64,000 bases of DNA from Mercenaria mercenaria (Eukaryota > Mollusca > Bivalvia > Venerida > Veneridae): positions 72,177,001 to 72,241,000 of the forward strand of contig NC_069361.1 in assembly GCF_021730395.1 (NCBI RefSeq), written 5' to 3'. Under the pieces are notes generated by a model. The model was not told the origin of the DNA. It made no database searches and saw only the letters and a program-made list of their open reading frames with translations. Below are positions 1 through 10,909 of this stretch, one piece after another; the stretch's first letter is position 1, and every line of letters starts with the position of its first letter. The position numbers were made by a program, and so were the translations under genes.

Positions 1-690
1 TGTTATCTTTGCATAAGAATGCTGCCACCCAAAACAAACAAACAAACACACAAGCCTTTGTCTTCAATTAAGTTTGTCAATCATGTTTGCAATTCAGAAG
101 CTAAAAATGCATAAAAAGTTAACAAGTGTGTTGAAACTTTAAACATGAATAACTATACATAATGTGCTGTGTTAATAAGGTTAAACAAATACATAAATGA
201 TATTCTCGCACTAATGTAATATGCACTAGATTTAAGTTAAAAATAAAATAGCTGAGAAAATGTAATGTTTTATGATGAGTCAGTTTATTCCAAGTACCCA
301 TAACAATTGACCTCAAGAAAGTACTGGTACTGGTACTGCATTACTCGTAAAATAAAAGTACTGGTACTGCAGTACTCAGACAAAATTTAGTACTGGTACT
401 GGTACTGGTACTGCATAAATGTGCAAGTACTGGTACTGGTACTTCAGTACTATACCCCTAGTACTGCAACAAGCCTGACTGACAGTGGTAAATAAAAATA
501 TGGCATATAATATGATGACATAAAATGTGTTAATCAATGTGCTTGCTTTTAAAATATTTGCCAAGATTATGGAGTTCCGCGCATTTCAAGCTGATTTTAA
601 GACATATTTTCGAGTTATTCAACATGCCAAATGTTATACTTTAAAAAAGTAACATTGCCGTTGTAATAAATTCACTCACCGGTTACCATA
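1..690. other. Gene-free AT-rich stretch
   Basis: I see no coding region here. The only structure is the GGTACT microsatellite at 320-472, listed separately. The short open frames are AT-rich or microsatellite translations with no family resemblance. Homology to the later duplication blocks begins only near 690. Confidence 0.6.
320..472. repeat. GGTACT hexanucleotide microsatellite, interrupted
   Basis: Runs of GTACTG/GGTACT recur four times, separated by short AT-rich spacers. Each run holds two to four hexamers and most end in GTACTGCA or a close variant. The unit is partly self-complementary (GTAC), so the run can form small hairpins. It is simple sequence, not a gene. Confidence 0.85.
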
Positions 691-949
691 TATTCACATA
701 CTACCTTTAAGATAAACGGTAGACTTTCTAGATGTATATCGAATTTAAAAATGTTAATTGAAAGGCACCGACGAAAATCTAAGTGTATGTCCTAACCAGT
801 TCAAATGTAAATATCTTGCAATCATTAGGAGTCATGCTTTCAACATATGCCATGATTTCAATACATGCACTTTAGTTAGATTACACAGGTTAGTTCAATT
901 CTTTATTTAGATTTATTATAACATATGTGACACAAGGACAGTACATGTA

Positions 950-1400
950 AATTAATATCATTTTGAGCTTGTCTACGTAGCGTATTTATGTTGAAAATCC
1001 AGACAAGATCACATGATACTTTCACAAGATAGCATTTTTAATCTAATATCACACTTTGCAGACTAGGTCACACGATACTTTATCAAGATACTCTAACATA
1101 AAAACACGCTCTGCAGACAGTATCACATTTTGACAACACGGCTAGTTAACATAATAGGGACCAAAATATCATCACTCTTTGACATGATAAAATTATAGCT
1201 TCTTAAAATAATGAGACACCGGGTTGACAAGTCAACACCACACTTTGACAAGATGATATAGATAGTTACCTTTTAATTACACTGTTTTGACAAGTTCACT
1301 AAATATTTTGAACAGATAATATAGTGTTTTAACATAATAAGACACTCTTTTACAAGTTAAAGATAAAAAATAGAATGTCGCAATATAAGACAGCTGTAGC
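950..1400. repeat. Decayed tandem repeat rich in TTTGACAAG
   Basis: Phrases such as 'cacactttgacaagat', 'atagctagttaacataat' and 'ttttgacaagtt' return roughly every 50-60 bp in diverged form. The counterpart in block 2 (36120-36480) carries the same phrases in the same order, so the repeat predates that duplication. Block 3 lacks it. No coding potential is evident. Confidence 0.55.
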
Positions 1401-3074
1401 GTGACATACACTTGATTTTAATGCCTTTCGCCTTATAACGACACGTTTCTGTTTCGTCGTCTCCAAAGTAAAAATAAATGTTACATTTCCTTGTTATTGT
1501 AATTTCAGGTCAAAGAAAGTACAATGCCTTATTTCGTACTATGTTGCTACTAAATTGCATACATCACAATCCTTTACCACATGTTGATTTCAAGGGGTAA
1601 ACTTCCTGACATACATGTATGTGAATGCATTGTCAAACGATTGTTCCTTTTAAAATGTTGCAATATATATGATAAAAAATGATGTAAATAAATTCCCCGA
1701 AGCTACCAAAAGTGTTACTAGAAATAACTCCGTGTTCCGTGTTAGGTATTAGACTGACAGTGCGCTTTGTACCCCTTTCTTTATGCATACTCACGTTTTT
1801 AAATTTTTCCCAAAAACTATATCAAATTGACCATTTGATTTGAAAATGAAAACCCTAAAACTGAACTGTAAAATCTCTGTCTCTGTTCAAACGCGAATAA
1901 TTGCTTACTGTATTTTGCTACTAGGCCTCTATTACAATTACATATTTAATGGATTCGGATGGGGGGTGACTTTTAGTTACATTGTCCTTAAGGTGAGGAA
2001 TTGTGCATTACTGACCAGTTATTTTCAGTTAAATGATATTTTATTGTTTAGATACACAGATGCATACATCTTATTTATACACACATTCCACTAAATACAT
2101 AAAAAAGCGACTGGGCTAAAAGTACTTTCAGCATTATTTAGAGCCCTACCCCGGTTCTACGATAACTATATATTTACTTTATCTGTGTTTGTGTGTTTGG
2201 AAAGCAGCTTTTCCAATTGTTATTTATACTTTTTACCAAAAACTAAGTGTTGTATGTCTCTGAAATAATAATATGAAGTAATATGAAATAATAAGCGTTA
2301 ATTGTCATTTCACGATGAAGGCCCCAAAATAAATCTTCGGTTGCAAGAGAGACAGGGATGAATTTTATCGTTTAGTCATTTCCAGTTATACATTCAAGCA
2401 GCACTAACTTGGCAAGGTCATGACAACAACATACATGAGTCATTTAAGTTTAAACACTATGACGTTTCATTAATAACGCCTGTCGAAAGATGAAAATAAC
2501 ATGTCTAGCATTACGTACTTTAATCATAATGGTATATTTTCCTGTTATTTATTAATTTTATAGAAAAGAATTGAATATGTAAATGCTAAATCAACACTAT
2601 ATGTCGTGCCGCTGGTATTTTTGCACTAACCGCCGTTACTTGCACGACTGTGTTAATTTATCATTTAAATTTCATAAAATTTCCTCTCTCTCCTGAGTAC
2701 ATCAATTTTCATGATGTCCCCGGCTGTTACGAAATACGATAAATATGACATTAAACAAATAAAGCATGTGTAATTTTAAGTCATGCGAAACGATATGGTG
2801 TATTGCTAACACTTTTAAAGTATTATATAAAAGACACGCTGAAACAGGGTATTTTAAATTACAGCCGAAACTAATCGACAAGAAATTTACCTTGACACAG
2901 TTTCGAAACTATAAATATATTTAAATGCATTTTTGTTTTGCGTCTTCATAAAACCATTGTTATTTGGTGAAACCTGATAATTTTCTTTTGGTTTATATGC
3001 GACTTCATTTGAATTGGTAAAAAATGCATTAAATATAAGACATATTCATATCAATATGAAACTTGTTCGTGTTC
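1400..3074. other. Gene-free 3' flank of GMC1
   Basis: This is AT-rich non-coding sequence downstream of GMC1 on the gene's strand. Parts at 1430-1600 and 2260-2930 can be aligned with block 2 (36490-36620 and 38020-38620). I see no exon, RNA gene or complete element. Confidence 0.5.
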
Positions 3075-3084
3075 AAACTTGTTC

Positions 3085-3286
3085 GGGGGAGCGGTGGTCT
3101 AGTGGTTAAGGTGTCTGCCACTCAACCTGGGAGTCACGACCATGACTTCTCATGATCATAACTTCTCATATGACACCAGTACTGGTTATTCCAGCAATAG
3201 GACCCGAGAGAGTTCATACAAGCTTTAAGCTTTCATCACAACCGGGCTAAAATAAATAAGTATCAATTAAATTAATAAAATAAACA
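3085..3286 (+). mobile_element. tRNA-headed SINE with 10-bp target duplication
   Basis: The element starts with a tRNA-like head whose A box reads TGGTCTAGTGGTTAAGG. It ends in an AT-rich tail of short A/T runs. It is flanked by perfect direct repeats AAACTTGTTC at 3075-3084 and 3287-3296. The paralogous sites near 38735 and 59680 read 'cagacttgttg' with no insert, so the SINE landed in block 1 only. The B-box region looks rearranged. The body ('gacaccagtactgg', 'gcttt') matches the minus-strand copies at 51865-52020 and 34115-34240. It is not a functional tRNA gene. Confidence 0.85.
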
Positions 3287-3406
3287 AAACTTGTTCAAAC
3301 AAAGCATTTAGTTATCATGGTCTTGTTATTAGACAAACAACTTATTTCTTCTGCCGCAACTGGAAATCGTAAATATGTACATGTTTCATGTAGTACTTGT
3401 GTCATG

Positions 3407-5194
3407 TTATTGTCTTTCTTTCTTAAGCATATCTGCAAATTTTTCGGCGACTGCCATAACTGGGGCGTTCGTGTTTGCTGACGTCACAGAAGGAAATACA
3501 GAGGCATCACAGACACGTAGATTCTTGATTCCTTGCACTCTGAGATCTAAATCTACAACTGCAGTTGGATCACCTGTCATCCCCATTTTACATGTACTTG
3601 TTGAGTGGTAGAAATTATGTGCAATGTGCCGTATCATGCATCTCCAGAAATCATCAGATCTAAATTTGTAATGAGAACAAAATGACGCTTGATTGATGCT
3701 TATGTCAGCACCAATGCTTTTCATTGCATCAGTTGATACCAGCTCCTCAAACAGTCGGATACCAGATAAAAGGTCATCCTCATCCTGTTTGTCAGTCAGA
3801 TGATTCGTATCTAATAGTGGGCTGTCAAATGGATCGGTATTGCGCAACTGCACGGATCCGATTGCCTTTGGATGCAATAGAGAAACCAAACCAGTAAATG
3901 CAGGCGTGTTTTTGTAACGATAAATAAGCTCCTCTGCAACTGATTCATTGTAATTAGAAAAAAAGTTGTCACCAAAGGTAGTCGGTAGTGAAATAATCAT
4001 AATATCTGGCCTCTGTTTTCCCATTTTAGTCTTGTCGATGTGAAGAAACGCTGCAGCTGTAGATAAAGAGCTTAAAGGTCCTGTTCCAAACAGTGTGTAT
4101 TCTAGCAAAGACCATAATCCCAGTGCCTTTTCTTTGTCGAGATGGACGGACTGGTTTATTTTAGCAGAAATGGCAATAGTAATATGGTCATCAAACTTTT
4201 TGCCAACGGGTAAATCTTGTACAACAGGTATGCCTAAATCTTGGAGGTGTCTTTTCGGACCTATGCCTGATAACATCAATAACTGCGGTGAATTGAATGC
4301 ACCTGCTGATACTATTATGTCTCTTTTCGCCTTTACAAATTGTTTACGTCCATGCTTGATGAAGAAAACACCTGTCGCGACCTTTTCCTCTGTCTTTATT
4401 TTTGTAACTAAACTGTTGACTGAAATGTCAAGATTTGTTCTTTTACCACGTTTACCAAGATACTCAAATCCTGTGCTACTTCGAACTCCAAACCGCGCAG
4501 TAGTTTGTACACGACTAAATCCTGTCTGGCTTTTACCATTATAATCAGATTCCATGTATCCCATTTCTTTTCCAGCATTTATAAAATGGTCAGCAAGAGG
4601 GATGTAGAATGCATTAGATACTGCAATTGGTCCACCACTTCCATGATACTCGGACATTTTCAGGTGTGGAATTTGAATATCCTCGGTTTTCTTGAAATAA
4701 GGAAGTAGGTCATCATAACCCCACCCTTTGCAGCCATACTTCTTTACCCATTCCTCAAAGTCAAACGGACTGCCTCTCGCATACATACATGCATTTATTG
4801 TACTTGATCCTCCGAGAATTTTCCCTTTATTCAGCAAAGATCTTTTTTCTTTCAATCCTAGAAATATTCCTTTTTCTGTTTCGCTTTTATAATTCCATGC
4901 AAAATTTGACTGTAAAAAGTTTAAAGCCATCCAGGGTATATGAATATTTTGGTCATAATCAAAGTGGTCCCCAGCTTCTAGAAGAAGAACACTTTTGTTA
5001 GCGTCCTCCGCTAATCTTGACGCGAGAATGGAACCAGCAGATCCGGCACCGACTATGACGTAATCGTATTCGTCACTAATTTTATCCGATACAATAGATT
5101 CACCGAGACTTGGTTTGTTCTTATATCTGAAGAATACCGCATATCCTACAGCGAAAACAACAACAACAAGGGCAGTCAGTCTTGTAAATTCCAT
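3407..5194 (-). CDS. GMC1: GMC-family FAD-dependent oxidoreductase, intact
   Basis: This 595-residue protein belongs to the glucose-methanol-choline oxidoreductases, flavoenzymes that oxidise an alcohol or polyol at a bound FAD. The substrate cannot be told from sequence. Residues 6-22 form a hydrophobic signal-anchor or signal peptide. The dinucleotide-binding motif GAGSAG lies at 49-54, with the ribose-binding acid E73 in LLEAG. GMC signature 1 is at about 124-148 (GKILGGSSTINAC...) and signature 2 at 298-312 (GAFNSPQLLMLSGIG). The C-terminal domain carries H530 (FYHSTSTCKMG) and N574 (SANTNAP), at the positions of the usual His-Asn catalytic pair. H337 sits in the FDDH motif that corresponds to the family's NLxDH. 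Length is normal for animal GMC proteins. The whole coding region is one exon. The first ATG is used because it precedes the hydrophobic leader and is shared by all three copies. Family call is firm; the role is open. Confidence 0.96.
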   Translation of the reverse strand: MEFTRLTALVVVVFAVGYAVFFRYKNKPSLGESIVSDKISDEYDYVIVGAGSAGSILASRLAEDANKSVLLLEAGDHFDYDQNIHIPWMALNFLQSNFAWNYKSETEKGIFLGLKEKRSLLNKGKILGGSSTINACMYARGSPFDFEEWVKKYGCKGWGYDDLLPYFKKTEDIQIPHLKMSEYHGSGGPIAVSNAFYIPLADHFINAGKEMGYMESDYNGKSQTGFSRVQTTARFGVRSSTGFEYLGKRGKRTNLDISVNSLVTKIKTEEKVATGVFFIKHGRKQFVKAKRDIIVSAGAFNSPQLLMLSGIGPKRHLQDLGIPVVQDLPVGKKFDDHITIAISAKINQSVHLDKEKALGLWSLLEYTLFGTGPLSSLSTAAAFLHIDKTKMGKQRPDIMIISLPTTFGDNFFSNYNESVAEELIYRYKNTPAFTGLVSLLHPKAIGSVQLRNTDPFDSPLLDTNHLTDKQDEDDLLSGIRLFEELVSTDAMKSIGADISINQASFCSHYKFRSDDFWRCMIRHIAHNFYHSTSTCKMGMTGDPTAVVDLDLRVQGIKNLRVCDASVFPSVTSANTNAPVMAVAEKFADMLKKERQ

Positions 5195-5430
5195 TTTCTG
5201 TTATATGAATGTAAAACATAAATATCAACTTAAACCAATTACGAAGCAAAATACTTTAAGTCGATCATTCAACAGCCATGAAACTATCTTTAGACCTCAA
5301 AATAAAAGGTACGTCTGTTCACTGTTTTGCATAAATTATCACCAAAAAAGTAACGAATGTAAAATCACTATATAATCTGTTTGATATTATCTTATTGAAG
5401 TTAGCTAGCGCGGAACGCATGCTTATGTCA
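5195..5430 (-). promoter_or_regulatory. Conserved upstream block of GMC1
   Basis: About 235 bp before the ATG align with 40626-40850 and 61576-61790. On the gene strand the shared words are GTTCCGC at the far end, and 'tgatcgactta' followed by a stretch ending 'taattggttta' nearer the gene. The last bases before the start read CAG-aaa-ATG after a pyrimidine-leaning stretch, so a 3' splice site of a 5'-UTR intron is possible. Whether the block is promoter, leader or intron is inference; its conservation is seen directly. Confidence 0.5.
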
Positions 5431-5587
5431 TTACATTTCAATATTATGATAATGTAGGGTGTACTAATTGCGGACTGATCACATAGCGGTTGTAGATCTA
5501 AAACACACTTTTTCAGAAAATCACTTCTTTACATTTTTAAGTTCACTTTAACAAGTTACATAAGACCCAGAAATATTAAGAACATAT

Positions 5588-5837
5588 TATGAAAATTATT
5601 GCTGAGTTCGATCCCCGGGCGGGGTGTATGTTCTCCGTGACGATTTAATAAAAGACATTGTGTCTGAAATCATTCGTCCTCCACCTCTGATAATTCATGT
5701 GGGAAAGTTGGCAGTTACTTGCGGAGAACAGGTTTGTACTGGTACAGAATCCAGGAACACTGGTTAGGTTAATTGCCCGCCGTTACATGACTGAAATACT
5801 GTTAAAAAACGGCGTTAAACCCAAAACAAACAAACGA
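5588..5837 (+). mobile_element. 5'-truncated tRNA-derived SINE
   Basis: It begins within a B-box-like sequence (GAGTTCGATCCCCGGGCGGG), continues with a body containing 'tcattcgtcctccacctctga' and 'aatccaggaacactggttaggttaa', and ends in 'ggcgttaaacccaaaacaaacaaac'. The A box is missing. Related copies are at 15030-15232 (minus) and 55078-55303 (plus). The 3' end resembles the 'gttaaaccca' ends of the other SINEs in the window. Confidence 0.75.
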
Positions 5838-6513
5838 AAAAAGATATTTGTCAAAAGGTTGTCAGGCGCGTAGCTGGAGTGATTTGATCATTACGCAGAT
5901 CGATGCTGTAAGGTATTGATACTCGGCGTAAGCCGAGGTGGGATTGGGTGCAGCCCTCTCCCGCAAATGGGGTTTCGGAGGCTTCCCCCGAGTTTTTTGT
6001 TTTATTTTACTCGTTAACATAGAGCCTGTTAAACGCATTTTGAGACAAAAGTTTCCGTGATGACAATTTTAAACATTTTCTTTTTTTCTCAATCTTCTAA
6101 TTTTAATGTGATTAGATGTGTGTATTAGACATGTATTAAATTTCTTCCCAGTAGGTTACTTTCGTTTAAAATATCAATAATAACTGATCACTGAGATGTT
6201 TACAACCGTTCAAACTCCACATACTACAAGTAGTACTACTTGCTGATAAAAATATGACAGTTCTTACGTTCTTTGACGATTATTATGTAATATATTGGAA
6301 CACAATTTTTTTTACATTTCTGTGGAGTTTAACATTGTTTTCAAAGTTAATTCTTGTTTATTTGTTTTATAGCAAGCAGTGTATGTTATGAACTACGCAA
6401 CATGCTGTCAAGCAATTAAACTAAGTTAAGTAACTCGATCGGAACGTCGAAAACTGTGCCCCAAAGTACGTATAACATATAATACAACTACGGTCAAAGT
6501 ATACAATGAATTC
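5838..6513. other. Gene-free spacer
   Basis: I see no gene or RNA here. A relatively GC-rich patch at 5870-6000 ('gaggcttcccccgagt') looks like a fragment of an interspersed repeat, but I cannot assign a family. Confidence 0.4.
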
Positions 6514-6907
6514 CACAGACACTTGTTGACATAGAAATCTCACTCACAACTGTCAGTAGATCAACATGGTCTTATTGTACTTCTTGCCAAAGTTATTATC
6601 AAATCAGGAATAAATACATGTGACAAATGCCATTTGAGGTCGGAATACACAATAATGGAGTTAAAATTCAGCATTTTTAAAATACCCCATTTTCTATAAA
6701 ATACCTATATAGGCTTGATAGAACATGGGGTATTTTAAAATTTGAATTTTGACCCCGTAATAGTGTAGCCCGACCTCAAATGGCATTTGTCACATGAACG
6801 TATGGCTGTTTTGATGATATCTTGGGCAAGGAGTACACTGGGGCCATGTTTAACTACTGTAGTACTGAAAGATGGAAGGGGTGGGTCTATGTTAACAAGT
6901 GTCTGTG
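6514..6907. mobile_element. 0.4-kb palindromic (foldback) element
   Basis: The two halves are reverse complements. A perfect 25-bp core pair lies at 6619-6643 and 6770-6794 (TGACAAATGCCATTTGAGG and its complement). The inner arms pair 'taaaataccccat' with 'atggggtatttta', and the outer arms pair CACAGAC at 6514 with GTCTGTG ending at 6907. The outer arms are diverged, the inner ones well kept. There is no coding capacity. It fits a miniature inverted-repeat element; I cannot define target duplications with confidence. Confidence 0.7.
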
Positions 6908-9030
6908 ATGAAATCTGATTAGAAAATTTCAGAAATCATAGTCAATTACATGTTCGTAGGCAGAGTTTAAACTGTGAACAAGAAAGTTAATCACCGGTCT
7001 TTCTTTGGAGCAAACTCGTCAAATACTTGTCCGAGATCAATTATATCCATCAAAACCAAGCCAGACATACGTTCAGTTGTCATTGTGGCTCGTAAATATA
7101 TCTTGATGCGGTGCCTTGTTCGAATTTTGTCGCCATGTTTAGGCCAATATATATACGTTGTATGTACACTGATGAGCCGATAGGCGAAACTAGTTTGTAT
7201 TTTTATTGTTAAATACTGTTGGAAAGGCATGTAAAGTCATTTTATTTATTTGATATATATATCTTTTTTTTTAGAAAACCCTTGTATACCAATACATACC
7301 ACTTGCAGGATAGATGAAACAATGGTTTTGTAGTGTTAAGGGACATTCTAAGTAGTCCAGACCTTTAAGAAAACAGTGTGGGCTCTGATCAGACAGCACA
7401 ATAGGACAGGTTTATCAGGGCCCATATTGGTCGCAAAATCCCAAAGGTACCTATTTTCATGTTAATGCTTAAAACTGGCAAATGAATATAGTACATGTAC
7501 ATGTACAGAAATAATTATTTAGTATTTTAATGAATGCCTAAGTCTAATGAATATAACCATAACCAACACATGGCTATCATATACATGTAAATATATAAAA
7601 TATGTTGGTGGATAAGACATTTTCTTTGATAAAGGTCTAACTGGCAGAAAAAGTAGAAGCAAGTGACCTTGTTTTGCTTTTTGTATAAAATTCCCTGCAG
7701 AATGTTTAATATCAATACATACATTGTTTGTTAAATTCTAAATTTTTAAACCACCTGTTACATTTCTATGTTTAATGAATCTACATGGCAAGTGCCTGGT
7801 ATTTAAACTTAGGAAGTGTTCAGGGGTACAATGCTACAAACAATAAAACTTCAATGTTTCATTGAAATATTATAAGGATTTTTAAGATACTTAGATTTTA
7901 GTTTTAAGTTTCAGACTTTACACAAAGAGTCTACGATAAAGTCAGAGTAAAATGCAATCAACACATGTTTTACTGAAGTGAAATAAGTATCATTCCGCAA
8001 TTTGTCAGACAGGTTAAAATTATGAATAGGTGCATATGTCTTGTCATGCTGTAATTTTTTTTTCAATTGATTTTTTTTTCTGCCTATTTTCAAATCTAAT
8101 TCATTCAAAGGTTCGATACGCTAGTTAATCGTTTAACAACAGTTTCTTTTATAGAGTTAATTGGCATGGAACATTGTCCCTCAATCATTTAGGTTTCAGA
8201 AGAAAATGTTAACAATCGGATAAACTCTGGTATCTGTAAATCTTAATAGACCCAAGGTGTAGGTGAATAATGATTAAGGCTTGTGTGATATTTCATTTTC
8301 AACAAGATCTCAGCTAAATTTAACCTTAGATCTCGAGAAAAAGGAGGTCCGTACCCCAAGGCAACCCCTAACAATCATGTCCAGAGGTATGGACCTGTAC
8401 TTCTAGAATCAGATTCTAGAGGTACAAGTTAAGGATAGGTTTAACACCTCCAGACCACACTGCAATCTGAATCACTGCACTTGCTGTTCCCTTTATTTCA
8501 AACAATCCAAGAAATAGCTTCAACGTAGGATTTAACTACTTTCACATAAAATAACAGAATCACAGACACACGTTTGAACAACAGTAAATCAGGAAAAAGT
8601 TAATTGTTATCATTTTTACCTCTCCCCCTGTTCCTACGGGGCTGTCGTATAAAACATTGAAATGCTATGAAATAAAATAAAGTTAACTGTGAGGACTACA
8701 GTACAGTGCACCTTAAAAATGTACATATAGGTAAAATCAATTAGTCTGGTTGTATTACGACTGAAATTGATTGCATATCACTTCTTTTATTAGGCTTTTG
8801 TAGCTTGAAATTTTAAAACAATCTTGATTATGCTGTAATAAATCAATTCCTACATCCCAACTCCGAAATTGTTTTTGAGTTACATCTACTTTTTAATGCC
8901 CAAAGTCTGACGAAGCACAATTGAAGCTGAAATATTTTTCATTGATTTTATAGTTCGGTTTTAATGATCTTTACACTCGAAGTTAATTTTTATATTTATA
9001 AGTAATTTTTATATTTTACTTTTGTCTCAT
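6908..9030. other. Gene-free spacer
   Basis: This is AT-rich sequence with no convincing exon. A short perfect-looking hairpin lies at 8397-8425. From about 8890 on, the sequence matches 62900-63060, the left shoulder of the third minisatellite. Open frames in 6974-8108 show no family resemblance. Confidence 0.5.
8397..8425. repeat. Short hairpin with TCTAGAATC arms
   Basis: The sequence GTACTTCTAGAATC, one central base, then GATTCTAGAGGTAC forms a 14-bp stem with a single G/T-type mismatch. The surrounding 8343-8460 is weakly self-complementary (GGAGGT near the left edge and ACCTCC near the right), so this may be the core of a decayed palindromic element. Confidence 0.5.
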
Positions 9031-9049
9031 GCTACCATAGAGATTCGGT

Positions 9050-9545
9050 AAAAGACCCTATTGAGCGCTGTCGAATGAAACGTGAGTCAATGGTTTTGTA
9101 CAAGTGCAACTGTCGAATGAAGCGTTCTCTGTATATGCCTCGGCAACCTTCGAAATAAGAAATAAAAACGTGCGTCCTGTATTTGTACAGCTGCAGCTGC
9201 TGAGTGCTGTGTGAAACGAGCGGCCTTTGTTTGCTTGCAGCTGCCGAAGGAAACGTGTGCCCTCTGGTTTGTGTAACTTCACATTTAGCTGTAGGAAAAA
9301 ACGTTTGCCCTCTGGCTGGTTGGTATAGCTGCACCTGCATCTGTCGAAAGAAACATGCATCATCTGGTTTATGCAACTACACCTGCAGCTGTCGAAAGAA
9401 GCGTATGTCCTCTAGTTGTTGCAGCTACACTGCAGCTTTAGAAAAACACATGCTTCCTCTAGTTTGTGCTAAAGCTGCTTTAGGAACAGGCGTCCTTTGT
9501 ATTTGCTGCGGAGCTGTCGAAAGATACGAGCGTCCTTTTGTTCCT
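9050..9545. repeat. Minisatellite array 1 (42/48-bp CAGCTG unit)
   Basis: About a dozen degenerate units carry the words 'ctgtcgaaag', 'gcgtcctctggtt' and 'gcagctgcagctg'. Unit lengths are near 42 or 48 bp, all multiples of three, so several frames on both strands stay open (14-residue repeats such as RPLV..AAAVERN, or a Cys-rich frame). I read these open frames as by-products of the period. It lies 3.9 kb upstream of GMC1. Its left shoulder (8890-9070) matches 62900-63080. GC content is clearly higher than the surroundings. Confidence 0.85.
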
Positions 9546-9714
9546 GAGTTTCTCCTCAATCCACGAGTCACCCATCCCCGAAGAAAGATTACACATAATA
9601 GTTACTTTCCCAGTCCTCGTTCAGTTTACTGTGTTTCTTTTACCCTCCCCCCCCCCGCGACACCGCGGACACCGCCTCCGTTCTCATATAAGTTTTACAC
9701 GCTTCTTTCTTATT

Positions 9715-10909
9715 AGCTCACCTGTCACGTAGTGACAAGGTAAGCTTTTGTGATCGCTCTTCATCCATCCAACAATTTCTTGTGAACATGATAGAGACCA
9801 CATTTTGATATTTTAATCAAACAAGCACACAGCTTGTGTTGGTATAATATCTTAGTTTCTTTCGAAAACTGGCCAGATCCCGTCATGGGTTCTAGAGTTA
9901 TGGCCCCTTAAATGGCCAAATTTTGCTATTTTGGCTTTTTAGAGACTTCATTTATGGCGTGATTTGATATAAAATGGCAAAATAAATTAACAACAATAGA
10001 TCTTGGATTAGATGATAAATCGTGGGTTACTGAGTTACGGCACCTGATTGACCCACCAAAGAGCTAATATTTGTTAATTTATTCCTTGTGAACACGATAG
10101 AAGTGACATTTTATATTTGCTTTTAACCACACTTACAACATACAATTTAAGTCACAATAATATCTCGGTTCCTGTCGAAAACCGGCTAGAGTCCATCATG
10201 GGTTCTAGAGTTACTGAAACGTTTCTATTTTTGCCCTTTCAGCCATATTAACGTTTCATTTATGCCTTGATTTGATACAAACTTGCATAAAATGTTTGTC
10301 TTGGCCAGGTTCAAAACTTGGTTATGTGGGGTCAAAAACTAGGTCACCAGGTCAAATCAAAGGAAAGGCTTGTTAACACCCTAGGATAACATTTATGACA
10401 ATATCTTCTTGAAACATGGTCAGAATGTTTATCTTGATTATTCCTATGCCAGGTTCAAAACTGGGTCATGTATGGGTCATTCAAATTAAAGGAAAAACTT
10501 GTTAACACTGTAGAGGCCAAATTTCTCACCCTATCTGCATGAAACTTGGTTAGAATGTTGATCTTGATGATTCCTAGGCCAAGTTGTAAACTGGGTCATG
10601 TGGGGTCAATAGAAAAGTCAAGCGCTCAAATCAAAGGAAAAGCTTGTTAACACTCTAGAGGCCATATTTTTACCTATCTTCACGAAACTTGGTAAAAATG
10701 TGTTCTTGATGATTCCTAAGTCAAGTTCTAAAGTAGATCATGCGGGATGAAAAACTAGGCTACCACTCAAATCAAAGGAAATGCTTGTTACAACTGTAGA
10801 GGCCATATTTATGACCCTATCTTCATGAAACTTGGTCAGAATGTTTATCTTGATTATTTCAAGGCCAAGTTAAACAAGTGAGTGATATAGGGTCATCACG
10901 ACTTGTTTC
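9715..10909 (+). mobile_element. Hairpin-headed paragraph repeat element
   Basis: It opens with a hairpin at 9715-9746 (AGCTCACCTGTCAC / TGACAAGGTAAGCT). Two long similar paragraphs follow ('cttgtgaacacgatagaa' near 9780 and 10080; 'catgggttctagagtta' near 9885 and 10195). Then come four to five units of about 130-145 bp, each with 'tcaaatcaaaggaaa', 'cttgttaacac', 'gaggccatattt', 'catgaaacttggtcagaatg' and 'atcttgatgattcctaggcc'. It closes with a second hairpin near 10872-10909 (AAACAAGT / ACTTGTTT). I recognise the architecture from bivalve genomes; it encodes nothing I can identify. Transposition mechanism unknown. Confidence 0.75.

Larger units (their letters stand above)
690..5430 (-). 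repeat. Duplication block 1 (GMC1 and flanks)
   Basis: This segment is paralogous to about 35820-40850 and, with rearrangements, to about 53380-61790. Matching landmarks include the stretch at 690-850 (against 35800-35900 and 53380-53530), a decayed TTTGACAAG-rich region at 950-1400 (against 36120-36480), the 3' flank of the gene at 2740-2930 (against 38400-38620 and 58610-58800), the GMC coding region, and about 230 bp upstream of its ATG. Homology fades near 5430. Block 1 lacks the outer left part (31642-35800) shared by blocks 2 and 3. Boundaries are read by eye and are good to about 50 bp. Confidence 0.8.

Noticed and set aside
4095-4544. Plus-strand open frames inside the GMC genes (for example 4095-4544, 60721-60993)
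   Set aside because: They overlap well-supported minus-strand genes and translate to no known domain; they recur at the same places because the genes are paralogous.
6600-6800. MicroRNA precursor in the palindrome
   Set aside because: The paired region is hundreds of bases with decayed outer arms, typical of an inverted-repeat element, not of a 70-100 base hairpin gene.
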